NCBI GenBank assembly: GCA_013791775.1 | Contig: VMTE01000021.1 | Span: 1-39,619, forward strand | Direction: 5' to 3' | DNA from: Hyphomonas sp. | GTDB taxonomy: Bacteria > Pseudomonadota > Alphaproteobacteria > Caulobacterales > Hyphomonadaceae | Length of the DNA stretch: 39,619 bases | Shown: positions 23,597 through 31,899 of the stretch, one piece after another | Position numbering within the stretch: the stretch's first letter is position 1 | Layout: every line of letters starts with the position of its first letter | Position numbers and translations under genes: made by a program | Notes under the pieces: generated by a model | What the model saw: the letters and a program-made list of their open reading frames with translations, nothing else | Database searches by the model: none | Told to the model about the DNA's origin: nothing

Positions 23597-23883
23597 ATAG
23601 ATACAAGGCGTTATCGAGCACCTCGGTACCGGGGTTTACACGCGGCGTCGGAAATGGTCGGCGCTGCGCGCATTCGCGGCTGCGTTTTTCACCCCATTTC
23701 CAGAGCCTGACACGCCCCTCAAAACTCCCGCCTCGCCCCCGTCGAAGCCAGCCGGCCCGAGCCCCGCATTCGACACCGCCATGCGGCACACACAGGTGAC
23801 CACCGGCGACGTGTTCGGCGCCCTCGTGACTCGTCTGTCGCGCTGAGGTAACCTGGCAATCGCCCGGAGATTGGGAGGATCAC
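23597..23883. other. Gap between tRNA-Gly and the Excalibur gene
   Basis: An open plus-strand frame runs from just after the tRNA to a TGA near 23846 and ends RHTQVTTGDVFGALVTRLSR. It has no start codon or ribosome site, so it may be the tail of a host gene cut by an earlier event, or chance in GC-rich DNA. Nothing else is seen. Confidence 0.35.
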
Positions 23884-24219
23884 ATGAAACCGAAACACTT
23901 GGTTATTTTCGCGTGCACCGCTGTCTTGGCCGCCCCTGCGTTCGCCCACGGCGGAGGGCTCAATGCCGAGGGCTGTCACATGAACCGGAAGACGGGCGAC
24001 TATCACTGCCATCGATCGCCATCGTCGCCGCCCCCTCCTCCGAGGACGGACGGAACGGCCCGCCCACAAGCACTATATGATCGGCCCGCCGGCGAGATCA
24101 GCACGCCCTTCGCCAACTGCACCGCGGCCCGGGCGGCTGGAGCTGCGCCGGTTCGGATCGGCGATCCAGGTTATGGATCCCACCTTGATCGCGATGGCGA
24201 CGGGGTGGGCTGCGAATGA
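23884..24219 (+). CDS. Secreted YHCH / Excalibur calcium-binding protein
   Basis: A 111-residue exported protein. It has a Sec signal peptide (residues 1-21, ending PAFA), a GCHMNRKTGDYHCH motif (residues 31-44) with potential metal-binding His and Cys, a Pro-rich linker, and a C-terminal Excalibur domain (FANCTAARAAGAAPV ... DRDGDGVGCE). That domain has the EF-hand-like DxDxDG loop and two Cys that probably form a disulfide. The domain is known from extracellular proteins, including nuclease-associated ones. GGAGG stands six bases before the start. No operon partner is seen. Confidence 0.85.
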   Translation: MKPKHLVIFACTAVLAAPAFAHGGGLNAEGCHMNRKTGDYHCHRSPSSPPPPPRTDGTARPQALYDRPAGEISTPFANCTAARAAGAAPVRIGDPGYGSHLDRDGDGVGCE

Positions 24220-24342
24220 CAAAAGAGATGTTGTTTGGCCGCAAGAACACCCGCTGATGGCACTTGATAGAAGGTGCGCCATTAACTGACGCGGAGCTTA
24301 GCCCGGTAGGCCAGCGCCGGCGGCTTTTTCCGGCAGGAATTC

Positions 24343-24390
24343 TACGGAAATTCCGTATTTACTGACTGACGAAATACGGAGTTTCCGTAT
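24343..24390 (+). promoter_or_regulatory. Two palindromic operators before the BrnT remnant
   Basis: TACGGAA-A-TTCCGTA (24343-24357) and ATACGGA-GTT-TCCGTAT (24374-24390) are perfect dyads with the same half-site, centred 32 bases (about three helical turns) apart. They stand just before the toxin-like frame at 24400. This fits autoregulation by a toxin-antitoxin complex, as known for BrnTA. Confidence 0.65.
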
Positions 24391-24399
24391 GATCAGGTC

Positions 24400-24624
24400 A
24401 TGTCAGAGAGATTTGACCCAGCCAAGGACTTAACCATCCGCGAAAAGCACGGCCTGTCCCTGTCATTCGGTGACGAGATTTTCGGCGATGACGAACACCT
24501 GAACATCCCGTCGATCCGTGAAATGAATGGAGTGGCCCGCTACAAGGTGATCTCCATCATCGCCAGGGCGTCCCGCGCATTCCGGCTATGCATCGCAATC
24601 ATGCCAACGATGTTCACCGCCTGA
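24400..24624 (+). pseudogene. brnT: Truncated BrnT-family toxin remnant
   Basis: The first about 50 residues match the BrnT ribonuclease toxin opening (FDPAKDLTIREKHGLSLSFG, then a DEIFGD and RYKVISII block). After that the frame turns into unrelated residues (ARASRAFRLCIAIMPTMFTA) and stops at 74 residues. The strand segment with the catalytic residues and the following BrnA antitoxin gene are absent. The operators upstream are intact, so the loss is probably recent. It is called a pseudogene; a shortened functional protein is less likely. Confidence 0.6.
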
Positions 24625-24731
24625 GGTGGCAGGGACTTTCCCACTTTCAGGCCCAGCTATGCGTCGTCCGTCGTCTCAGCCGCCCGCCGCCAAAGCCGAA
24701 GACCTCATCGGCGACCTCGCCCATACTCAAT

Positions 24732-24784
24732 TTTTGATCATTTTTCGCAGTTTTTCAATATTTTGAGCATTATTCGCACTTTAT
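24732..24784 (+). promoter_or_regulatory. Tandem 24-base direct repeats upstream of the Fic gene
   Basis: TTTTGATCATTTTTCGCAGT (24732 on) and TTTTGAGCATTATTCGCACT (24761 on) extend as a 24-base repeat with four differences, spaced 29 bases. They lie 60-110 bases before the Fic start in an AT-rich patch unlike its surroundings. They are likely binding sites for a regulator of fic. Confidence 0.55.
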
Positions 24785-24842
24785 GAGTGTTTTTCGGGAA
24801 GAATGCGGTTAGATCAGATCTGCATTCTGAAGGTTTTTCATC

Positions 24843-26390
24843 GTGCCCGACGAAAACTATGGTTTTTCGCCCGATTTGAGGGTTTTTCGTGACCGCCATG
24901 TTCCCGAAGGTGTGCGGCTATGTGGCTATGCGGCCCTGATCCACGCCTTCGACCTCGATATCCCGCTCCCGCGCATACTGAGTGGAGCAAAGCCAAGCTT
25001 TGCGGAGATGACTGCAGATGGCTGGCAGCTCTATTCTCCGCGCCATCTGCCGGATCCAGGTTTCGCCGGACATCTGACCTTCGCGCTCCGCTATGAGCCC
25101 GTCGACCTGTTGATCCTGAAAACCCTCTTCCAGAAGGCCGGGACAGCCCCGGTCGAAAACATGGTTCGCGCCAGCCCGAACGGCCAGTATGCAAGGCGCG
25201 CCTGGTTCTTCTTCGAATGGCTGACCGGCACCACGCTCGACCTACCCGATGCTGGCGCCGTAGGTTACACAAATGCGCTTAACCCCGACATTCAGATTGC
25301 GCGCCGTGGGACCAATTCGCAGCGTCACCGGGTCCGGAACAACTTGCCGGGTTCAACAGACTATTGCCCGCTGGTCACCCTCTCTCCGCCAATCAAGGCA
25401 TTTCTCGAACGCGATCTTGCAGGCGAGGCGGCGGCAACTATCCGGCCAATTGGCAATGACCTTGTTGCCCGGGCGGCTGCCTTCCTGCTGCTCGCCGACT
25501 CCCGCTCGTCCTTTGCCATCGAGGGCGAAAACCCACCACAGGATCGGCTGCAAAGCTGGGGACAGGCCATCGGCCAGGCGGGACGCAATCGCCTAAGCCA
25601 CGAAGAACTCTGCCGCCTGCAAAGGATCGTCATACCCGATGCCCGCTTCATGCGAATGGGTTACCGGATCGAAGGCGGATTTGTCGGAGAACGTGATCGC
25701 CACAGCGGCGCGCCCCTGCCTGAACATATCAGCGCTCGGGCTGAAGACCTTCAGGTGCTTATGGCGGGGTTGCTCAATTTTGCAAATACAGCCGCGTCCG
25801 GCCTCAATCCGGTGGTTGCAGCAGCGCTGATTGCATTTGGCTTTGTCTATATCCATCCGTTCGAAGACGGTAACGGGCGCATCCATCGATACCTCATCCA
25901 CCATCAGCTTGCCGCCTCAGGATTCAATCCGCCCGGACTCGTCTTCCCTGTTTCGAGTGCGTTTCTGTCACGCATCATCGATTACCGGGACACACTCCGC
26001 TCCCATTCAGAACGCATCCTGCCATTCATTCAGTGGCGGGAAACAGAAACCCACAATGTCGAAGTCCTGAATGAGACGGCTGATTTCTACCGCTACTTCG
26101 ACGCCACACCGCACGTCCAGTTCCTGTTCGAATGCGTCGCCCAGACGATCGAAAGGGACCTGCCGGAAGAGCTCCTGTTCCTTCAGCGCTATGACCAGTT
26201 CAAGACACGCATTGAACAAAGGCTGGCTCTTCCTGATGCCCGCCTCGATCTATTATTTCGCTTTCTCAAACAGAACAGCGGCACCTTGTCCCTGCGCGCG
26301 CGAGAGAATGAATTTGCGGCTCTGACACCCGAAGAAGCTACCTGGATCGAGACGGTCTATGCAGAAGCCTTCCCTCCAGTCATCCCCTAA
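24843..26390 (+). CDS. fic: Fic-family AMP transferase (class II, with inhibitory motif)
   Basis: A 515-residue Fic protein. The N-terminal 200 residues form an unassigned domain. Next comes the inhibitory motif SFAIEG (Ser223, Glu227, Gly228), matching (S/T)xxxE(G/N), which in class II Fic enzymes blocks ATP binding until released. The Fic core contains HPFEDGNGRIHR (338-349) with catalytic His338. The C-terminal part (about 400-515) is helical. It transfers AMP to a hydroxyl group on a target protein; the target is unknown. The GTG start has GAAGG upstream. AT-rich flanks with direct repeats and nearby toxin and IS remnants suggest horizontal gain. Confidence 0.88.
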   Translation: MPDENYGFSPDLRVFRDRHVPEGVRLCGYAALIHAFDLDIPLPRILSGAKPSFAEMTADGWQLYSPRHLPDPGFAGHLTFALRYEPVDLLILKTLFQKAGTAPVENMVRASPNGQYARRAWFFFEWLTGTTLDLPDAGAVGYTNALNPDIQIARRGTNSQRHRVRNNLPGSTDYCPLVTLSPPIKAFLERDLAGEAAATIRPIGNDLVARAAAFLLLADSRSSFAIEGENPPQDRLQSWGQAIGQAGRNRLSHEELCRLQRIVIPDARFMRMGYRIEGGFVGERDRHSGAPLPEHISARAEDLQVLMAGLLNFANTAASGLNPVVAAALIAFGFVYIHPFEDGNGRIHRYLIHHQLAASGFNPPGLVFPVSSAFLSRIIDYRDTLRSHSERILPFIQWRETETHNVEVLNETADFYRYFDATPHVQFLFECVAQTIERDLPEELLFLQRYDQFKTRIEQRLALPDARLDLLFRFLKQNSGTLSLRARENEFAALTPEEATWIETVYAEAFPPVIP

Positions 26391-26496
26391 GCCCGCTTGC
26401 GCGCGAACGCGTAGGCTGCTGATCTTCTTCCGGTGCAAGCAAAGCCTGTCGCATGCGGTGATCATGGTATCGTGATCGTGGAACGGATTATCGACG

Positions 26497-26925
26497 TCAG
26501 ACAGGCTGTTGAAGGGGCGCGGGTGACGGGGTAAAGACAGTCGCCGGGCAGGCCATGGCGAGCGCATCATGGGGCCCTTCGCCGTTGAATTCCTGGATGA
26601 AGCGATCAAAGCGGTCCTGCTGCCGGAGGTGAATGGCTGCGGCCAGTTTTGTCGTTTCATCTTTCTGGGTGAGATGCATCCGTCCGTGGCGGCCGTTTTG
26701 ATGAAGGCAGCCGGAACTCGCCTTTGAAGTCGATGAACCCCAGCGCATTAGGAACGCTGCCGGATGACAGGGCGGTTCCAAATGGCCTGGGGCGCGCGGC
26801 CTCTTCGCCTTCTTCACCAGGCCGTGCCGGTCAGCTCCGCATGCACGGTACTGATCGCGGGATGCGTACATCGGCCGCCAGGCGCCGGATCAACAGCTCC
26901 CGGATCTTTTTCGCGCAACCGGTAC
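26497..26925 (-). mobile_element. IS481-family transposase remnant
   Basis: Pieces of an IS481-type integrase appear in different frames on the minus strand. They are AKKIRELLIRRLAADVRIP with STVHAEL, DRHGLVKKAKRPRAP, VPNALGFIDFKGEF (holding the first Asp of the DDE triad), then directly QNGRHGRMHLTQKDETTKLA and RFDRFIQEFNGEGPHDAL (C-terminal end). The central part with the second Asp is deleted, and at least two frameshifts are present, so it is inactive. It separates the Fic gene from the histidine kinase. Confidence 0.75.
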
Positions 26926-26929
26926 CTCA

Positions 26930-28294
26930 CTATCTGCTGCGGGGCAGCCTGACGACGACACTGAGCCCGCCCAGCGACGATTGGCCGAGTGTGATCGAGC
27001 CGCCATAGAGCGACACTAGTTCATCTACGATGGCGAGGCCGAGGCCGGCGCCCGGCTTTCGTTCATCCCAGCGAATGCCGATCGCGAGGACTTCCTTCCA
27101 CGCCTCGGGCGGCAATCCCGGGCCGTTGTCATCCACCGAAACTTCCACGAAGTCGCCGCCGGCGAACTGCGCGGCCACCACGACCCTCTGATTGGAATAC
27201 TTGCACGCATTGTCGATCAGGTTTCCGAGAATTTCGTACATGTCGCGCGTGTCGACGGCCACTGCGAGATCAACATCGCTGGCGCCTGTCGTATCAATCG
27301 AATGATCCGGGTACATACGTGAAATGGCTTCGGCGACCTGGTCGATCACGACGGGAACACTTGTGCTCAGGCCCGGCATCTTGATGCCGGCCACGGCCCT
27401 TGCCCGGGCGACGTGGTGATCGATGTGGCGCTGCATCACAAGGGATTGCTCGAGAATGGCCGCGCTGGATTCCGGCGTGTACCGCCCGGCGTTCAACTCG
27501 TGTGCCTCGTCGGTGATGATGGAAAGTGGCCCCTTCAATCCGTGAGCCAGGTTTCCCGCCTGTGTCCGGGCACGTTGCAACAAGGTGCCCATGGAGTTGA
27601 TCAGCTCGTTCAGCTCCGTAACGACAGGCTGAACTTCAGAGGGAAACTCGTGCTCGAGGAAGGGCTTGCGGCCAAGCTTCACCTCTTGGAGCGACCGCTG
27701 AAGACGCTTCAGGGGCGAAAGCGCAAACAGGACCAGAAATCCGGCCGAGACAATCATGCTGACGGCAAAAATGAACAGGGCCAGGCGGGCGCGCGCATCA
27801 AAGGCGGCCACGGCGGCCTTGAGATGGCGCATATCGGTTGCGACGACGAACTGGAAGATCGGGTCATCGACCGTACCGGTGCCCAACGCCTTCTCCGCAA
27901 TCAACATCGGACCTGTAGGGCCCAAGGCCTCATGGAGTTCCACGGGCCGATCAGGCGCGTGCCGGTGGGCCGGCCAGTCGATCACCGTTTCGGCGAGCGA
28001 TGCGCTGCGTAAGGGAGGACCATCACCGAGGCGCGCCTGCCAATAGTATCCCGACATGGCATAATCGTAGCGCGGATCGCTGAAACGGCTTACGAGCGAA
28101 AGCGATCCATCTTCGGCCACCTGTGTCAGACGGAACACCTCTTCGACGTGCACAAGCACTTCGTTTTCGAGTTCGATTCTGGTCTGCTCCCTGAAGATCA
28201 GGGACAGCACGACGAACGACACGACACAGCCGAGCGCGACCCAAATGGCGGCCGCAAGGATCAGACGGCTACGAAGGGACCGCGCGAAGGTCAT
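26930..28294 (-). CDS. Sensor histidine kinase, PhoQ-like
   Basis: A 454-residue inner-membrane kinase. Two membrane helices (about 10-33 and 170-192) bracket a periplasmic sensor domain of about 135 residues, and a HAMP-like linker follows. The dimerisation box is NLAHGLKGPLSII with phospho-acceptor His251. The ATPase domain has NLIDNACKYS (Asn362), DDNGPGLP (388-395) and GAGLGLAIV (415-423). The layout matches PhoQ-type partners of OmpR-family regulators. It starts three bases after the regulator gene stop, so the two form one operon. The signal is unknown. Confidence 0.9.
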   Translation of the reverse strand: MTFARSLRSRLILAAAIWVALGCVVSFVVLSLIFREQTRIELENEVLVHVEEVFRLTQVAEDGSLSLVSRFSDPRYDYAMSGYYWQARLGDGPPLRSASLAETVIDWPAHRHAPDRPVELHEALGPTGPMLIAEKALGTGTVDDPIFQFVVATDMRHLKAAVAAFDARARLALFIFAVSMIVSAGFLVLFALSPLKRLQRSLQEVKLGRKPFLEHEFPSEVQPVVTELNELINSMGTLLQRARTQAGNLAHGLKGPLSIITDEAHELNAGRYTPESSAAILEQSLVMQRHIDHHVARARAVAGIKMPGLSTSVPVVIDQVAEAISRMYPDHSIDTTGASDVDLAVAVDTRDMYEILGNLIDNACKYSNQRVVVAAQFAGGDFVEVSVDDNGPGLPPEAWKEVLAIGIRWDERKPGAGLGLAIVDELVSLYGGSITLGQSSLGGLSVVVRLPRSR

Positions 28295-28297
28295 ACC

Positions 28298-28951
28298 CTA
28301 TCCGAACCGGTATCCGAGGCCGCGCACGGTCTTGATGCGCTCCTTGCCGATCTTGCGCCGGAGGCGGCTGATATAGACTTCGACCGTATTGGACTCCCGC
28401 ATGGCGGCCGTCGCATACAGCGCCTCGACAAGCTCGCTCTGAGATACGATGCGCCCGGCCCGCTGCATGAGATATCGCAGCAACCGATACTCAAGGGACG
28501 TGGCTTCGACGGCGACGCCGTCAACGCGCAGTTCTGAATTCACGATGTCGAGCTCAATATTCCCGTGCACCAGAACGGGCGTGGCGTGGCGAGTTGAGCG
28601 CCGGACAAGCGCTTCCACGCGCGCTACCAATTCGGGCGAATGAAACGGCTTGGTCAGGTAGTCGTCGGCGCCGAGCCGCAGGCCTTCGACCTTTTCAGTC
28701 CAGGTTCCGCGCGCGCTGAGGATGATGATGGGGGTGAGGTTGCCGCTGCCCCGCAACTGTTTCAGGACTTCAATGCCCGACAGGCCGGGCAGCCCGAGAT
28801 CCAGAATGATCGCCTCGAAGCGGGCACTGGCGGCAACTGCCACCGCATCCAGGCCGCTTTGCGCATGCTCGATGGCAAACCCGGCCTGGCTCAGACTCCT
28901 GGAAATCCGGCGGACCAGTTCGATATCGTCCTCGACGATCAGAATGCTCAT
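28298..28951 (-). CDS. OmpR/PhoP-family response regulator
   Basis: A 217-residue regulator. The receiver domain (1-115) shows acidic pocket residues EDD at 7-9, phospho-acceptor Asp51 in ILDLGLPG, and the conserved Lys in LTKPFHSPEL. The winged-helix DNA-binding domain (about 125-217) contains LEYRLLRYLMQRAGRIVSQS and VEVYISRLRRKIG. The start at 28951 follows AAGGA; the frame to 29020 has no such site. It pairs with the downstream kinase. Dyads of CTGAA/TTCAG lie 75-110 bases upstream and may be its own binding sites. Confidence 0.92.
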   Translation of the reverse strand: MSILIVEDDIELVRRISRSLSQAGFAIEHAQSGLDAVAVAASARFEAIILDLGLPGLSGIEVLKQLRGSGNLTPIIILSARGTWTEKVEGLRLGADDYLTKPFHSPELVARVEALVRRSTRHATPVLVHGNIELDIVNSELRVDGVAVEATSLEYRLLRYLMQRAGRIVSQSELVEALYATAAMRESNTVEVYISRLRRKIGKERIKTVRGLGYRFG

Positions 28952-29026
28952 TGCATGTCCTTCCCGGCACCCGTTCCGGTTCAATTCTATTGCCAATGGC
29001 GCGGAACCTTCTGCGCTCAATCGAAT

Positions 29027-29059
29027 CTGAAATATTTTTCAGGTTCAGATCAAGCTGAA
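29027..29059 (-). promoter_or_regulatory. Tandem CTGAA/TTCAG dyads upstream of the response regulator
   Basis: Two adjacent dyads share one half-site: CTGAAA-TATT-TTTCAG (29027-29042) and TTCAG-ATCAAG-CTGAA (29044-29059). This repeated arrangement upstream of an OmpR-family gene is what an autoregulated promoter looks like. The link to this regulator is inferred. Confidence 0.55.
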
Positions 29060-29195
29060 ATCAGGATTTGTCCGTGTTCAGCGTAAGTTTGCGTATACTT
29101 GGACTGATGCCCGGCTAACAAGCTCGAATCTATTGACCGCCTGACCTTGGAGGAACCCGGCCTGAGGCAGCATGACGAGCGGAGCATGGGGATTT

Positions 29196-29253
29196 CGAAC
29201 GGAGCGAATGAGCGAGTCTTCTGGGTGGGGGGGACGCCCACGCGCTCCGTTCG
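29196..29253. other. Large intergenic stem-loop
   Basis: CGAACGGAGCG (29196-29206) is the exact reverse complement of CGCTCCGTTCG (29243-29253), with an inner GTGGG/CCCAC pair near the loop. It could be a transcript-end structure or a dispersed repeat. No T run follows. Confidence 0.5.
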
Positions 29254-29371
29254 ACTATATGCGGGGGACAATCCGCATGTCCGGGATTAGGAAACGAACC
29301 TGAACGAAAACTTAAACATGGCTGAATAGTAATGGGTCCCCTCAGCGCATCACCTGAATCCGCCCTGCGGA

Positions 29372-30679
29372 TCAGGGCTCGCCGTACTTGGTGACCACTT
29401 CCACGCCCATCGATTTCAGCAATCCGGTGGGCAGCACACCGCCCGCGCAGATGATCACGGCATCATTGGCAACGTCGAATTGCCGGCCGCAGCTTGCCTT
29501 GAGGACGGCCGCCCCATCGGAAATACGCAGCACTTCCGACCCGAGATGGGTGGCGATGCGGCCGGCTTGCGTCAGCGACGCGACACGGTCCCGGTTGCGG
29601 CGCCGCGCCCGTTGGAATGCGTCCCCGCGATAGGAGAGATCGACGACGGTTGAATTCTCTTCTGCAATCGACGCGGCCGCTTCAAGGGCGCTGTCTCCCC
29701 CGCCGACGACAAGCACCCGCCGGCCGCGAAACTGCGACGGGTCATCGAGGCGGTAGATGACCTTGGACATATCTTCGCCGGGCACACCCAGCTTCCTCGG
29801 GGATCCGCGCCGGCCGATCGCGAGGAGCACCGAACGCGCCTTGAGGCGTCCCGCCGTGGTGACGACTTCCAGACCGCCTTCAAACGGCACGACCCCCTCC
29901 ATACGGACATTGTGATGGATCGAAATGCTGGCGCGCGCGATTGCGTCGTGCCAGAAATCCAGGAGCTTCTCCTTCGAAATCTCCGTAAAATTCATCGGGC
30001 CGATGATGGGCAGAACGGCCGGTTTGGTCATCACGACCTTGCCGCGCGGAAAATGCGCGATCATGCCGCCGATGCTCTCCTGTTCGATGGTGGTGAAGCG
30101 CAGGCCGAGCGATTTGGCGGTCAGGCTTGCGGACAGTCCGGCGGGACCGGCGCCGACAATTACCAGGTCGAGCATCTCGCCGCTCGCCTTTCCGCGCAAA
30201 CTTTCGATCGCCTCGACCGCCTGCTGGCCCTGGCTGATTGCGTTGCGGATCAAGCCCATCCCGCCCAGTTCACCGGCAATGAAGAGGCCCGGCAGATTAG
30301 TCTGGAAGGTCGGGGTCACCATGGGCAACTCAATTCCCCGGGTCTTGGTACCGAAGACCAACGTAATCGCCTGCGTGGGACAGGCCGCCGCGCACGCGCC
30401 GTGCCCGATGCAGGCAGACGGATCAATCAGGTGCGCCTTGCCGTTGATGATGCCGATGACGTTCTTCTCAGGGCACGCCTTGGCGCACGCACCGGCGCCG
30501 CAGCACAGGGCTGGGTCAATGTGAGGGTGCAGCGACGGCGGCTCGACCAATCCCGCCTCCACGGATTCGGCAAGGATGGCGGACGCTGCGCGAGACCGGC
30601 GGTGGCGGGCGACCAGGTACAGACCTGATCCCACCATCAACGGCGCCGCGTACACCAAGACGAGGGACATTGAGTACAT
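29372..30679 (-). CDS. Membrane-anchored FAD / iron-sulfur oxidoreductase
   Basis: A 435-residue protein with, in order, an N-terminal membrane helix (about 4-24), a double ferredoxin-like domain (59-105) and a thioredoxin-reductase-type FAD/NAD(P) domain (170-435: VIVGAGPAGLSA for FAD, VLVVGGGDSALEAAASIAEE for NAD(P)). In both cluster motifs the second Cys is replaced: CCGAGACAKACP (Ala62) and CIGHGACAAACP (His93). Each cluster therefore has three Cys, perhaps with His as fourth ligand in one case. It probably moves electrons between NAD(P)H and a membrane carrier. It lies 26 bases after ccmI, at the end of the ccm operon, tying it to the cytochrome system. Confidence 0.85.
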   Translation of the reverse strand: MYSMSLVLVYAAPLMVGSGLYLVARHRRSRAASAILAESVEAGLVEPPSLHPHIDPALCCGAGACAKACPEKNVIGIINGKAHLIDPSACIGHGACAAACPTQAITLVFGTKTRGIELPMVTPTFQTNLPGLFIAGELGGMGLIRNAISQGQQAVEAIESLRGKASGEMLDLVIVGAGPAGLSASLTAKSLGLRFTTIEQESIGGMIAHFPRGKVVMTKPAVLPIIGPMNFTEISKEKLLDFWHDAIARASISIHHNVRMEGVVPFEGGLEVVTTAGRLKARSVLLAIGRRGSPRKLGVPGEDMSKVIYRLDDPSQFRGRRVLVVGGGDSALEAAASIAEENSTVVDLSYRGDAFQRARRRNRDRVASLTQAGRIATHLGSEVLRISDGAAVLKASCGRQFDVANDAVIICAGGVLPTGLLKSMGVEVVTKYGEP

Positions 30680-30705
30680 CGACCAGATTCCTTGACTGAC
30701 GAAAC

Positions 30706-31899
30706 TTAGTCCGCAGGCGTATCCATTGCGCCGGTTGCAGCGTCATCGAGCTGCATCAAGGCAACTGCGTCGGCGGCAAAGACCGAACGTGCGCGCTTGA
30801 GCGCGTCCGCAGCCAGGTCTTCCTGGTTCAGAACCCTGCGCGCCCGGATGAGACGCATCCATCCCTCGAGGTTTTCAGGATCTGCGCGCAGTTTCTGGTC
30901 CAGACGGGTGACCATACCCTCGATCATGTCGGCGCGTTCCTGCGCCGACATTTCCTCAGCTTCCACAATCGCCTGAGGGCTCGGGCCGCCCACGGCCTGC
31001 AGGACGGCGTCCGGAATGCGGCCCGCCACATCGATTCCCGACTGCTGGGAAAGCTCGAGTATCCGTGTACGCACTTCATCCTGCCATTCGGCGCCAGGCT
31101 CCGCGGTCTCGATCAGCGCGATCCAGTCGTCCAGGGCTCCCTTCGCATCTCCGTCCTGCTCTTTGCGCAGGCCGAGCAGGAAGCGCGCGCGCGGATCACC
31201 GGGATCAAGACTCACGGCCTTTTGCAGATTCGCGACAGCGGCGTCATTGACGAACCCGCCTGCGACACGCGCCTGCGATTCTCCGAGAGCGGACAATGTC
31301 TGCGCATCGTCCGGCGCGAGATCGACCGCTTTCTGATAGGCTTGGCGCGCCCCTTCGACGTCGCCGGTACGGAACCGGGACCATCCCAGCATGCGCCACC
31401 CCTCGACATCTTCAGGACTGACCTCAAGTCTGGCCTCCAGGCTGGCAATCATGTCATCGACAGACCCGACTCCCCCATCCGTCGCGGCCGGGCCGGCGGC
31501 CTGATCACTTGGCATATTCGCTGTTACCTGGCGGGACCGGTTGGCAGACGGCACCTGCGGCGCGCCCACGTTCATGTAGATGAGCGCAGAACCGACGGCG
31601 ATCGCGGCGGCGGCAGCCACCAGTGTGACTTGATCAGAGCGGCGCATGTGCTCGCTTTCCTCGAATTCTTTGGTTTCCAGAGTTGCGGCGAGCCGGCGCT
31701 TGATCTCGAGTCGCGCCTGCCCTGCATCGTCAGCCGGAAGCAGACCGAGGGATTCTTCCCGGTCTATTTCCTTGATTTGCGCGATGTACACAGACGATTC
31801 CGAGCCCGACCTCTGGCGCAGGCGGCGGACAAACGGCAGGCACACGGCCGCGAATGTCGCGAGCATCAGTACCGAGAAGGTAATCCACAGTCCGCTCAT
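30706..31899 (-). CDS. ccmI: Cytochrome c maturation protein CcmI
   Basis: A 397-residue protein of the CcmI/CycH type, which presents apocytochrome to the heme ligation complex. It has two N-terminal membrane helices (about 3-23 and 92-111) with a cytoplasmic loop (YIAQIKEIDREESLGLLPAD), then a periplasmic TPR domain (about 150-260, WRMLGWSRFRTGDVEGARQA and AYQKAVDLAPDDA). It overlaps ccmH by four bases (ATGA). In this operon it presumably serves the multiheme cytochromes encoded on the other strand. Confidence 0.9.
   Translation of the reverse strand: MSGLWITFSVLMLATFAAVCLPFVRRLRQRSGSESSVYIAQIKEIDREESLGLLPADDAGQARLEIKRRLAATLETKEFEESEHMRRSDQVTLVAAAAAIAVGSALIYMNVGAPQVPSANRSRQVTANMPSDQAAGPAATDGGVGSVDDMIASLEARLEVSPEDVEGWRMLGWSRFRTGDVEGARQAYQKAVDLAPDDAQTLSALGESQARVAGGFVNDAAVANLQKAVSLDPGDPRARFLLGLRKEQDGDAKGALDDWIALIETAEPGAEWQDEVRTRILELSQQSGIDVAGRIPDAVLQAVGGPSPQAIVEAEEMSAQERADMIEGMVTRLDQKLRADPENLEGWMRLIRARRVLNQEDLAADALKRARSVFAADAVALMQLDDAATGAMDTPAD

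Larger units (their letters stand above)
28952..29371. other. 420-base gap upstream of the two-component operon
   Basis: I see no gene. The gap holds the CTGAA/TTCAG dyads at 29027-29059, a large stem-loop at 29196-29253 and a small hairpin ATGCGG/CCGCAT at 29259-29278. The stem-loops lie on the side of the upstream oxidoreductase stop (29372) and may be where the ccm transcript ends. Confidence 0.55.

Noticed and set aside
23719-24069. 116-residue minus-strand frame over the Excalibur gene start
   Set aside because: It overlaps a plus-strand gene with signal peptide, motifs and a strong ribosome site, and has no features of its own.
26724-27008. Plus-strand frame after the Fic gene
   Set aside because: It covers the antisense of an IS481 transposase remnant and the kinase end; no start signal or family.
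29912-30628. Plus-strand frame opposite the FAD/Fe-S gene
   Set aside because: Overlaps the complete coding frame of a recognisable oxidoreductase; no family similarity.
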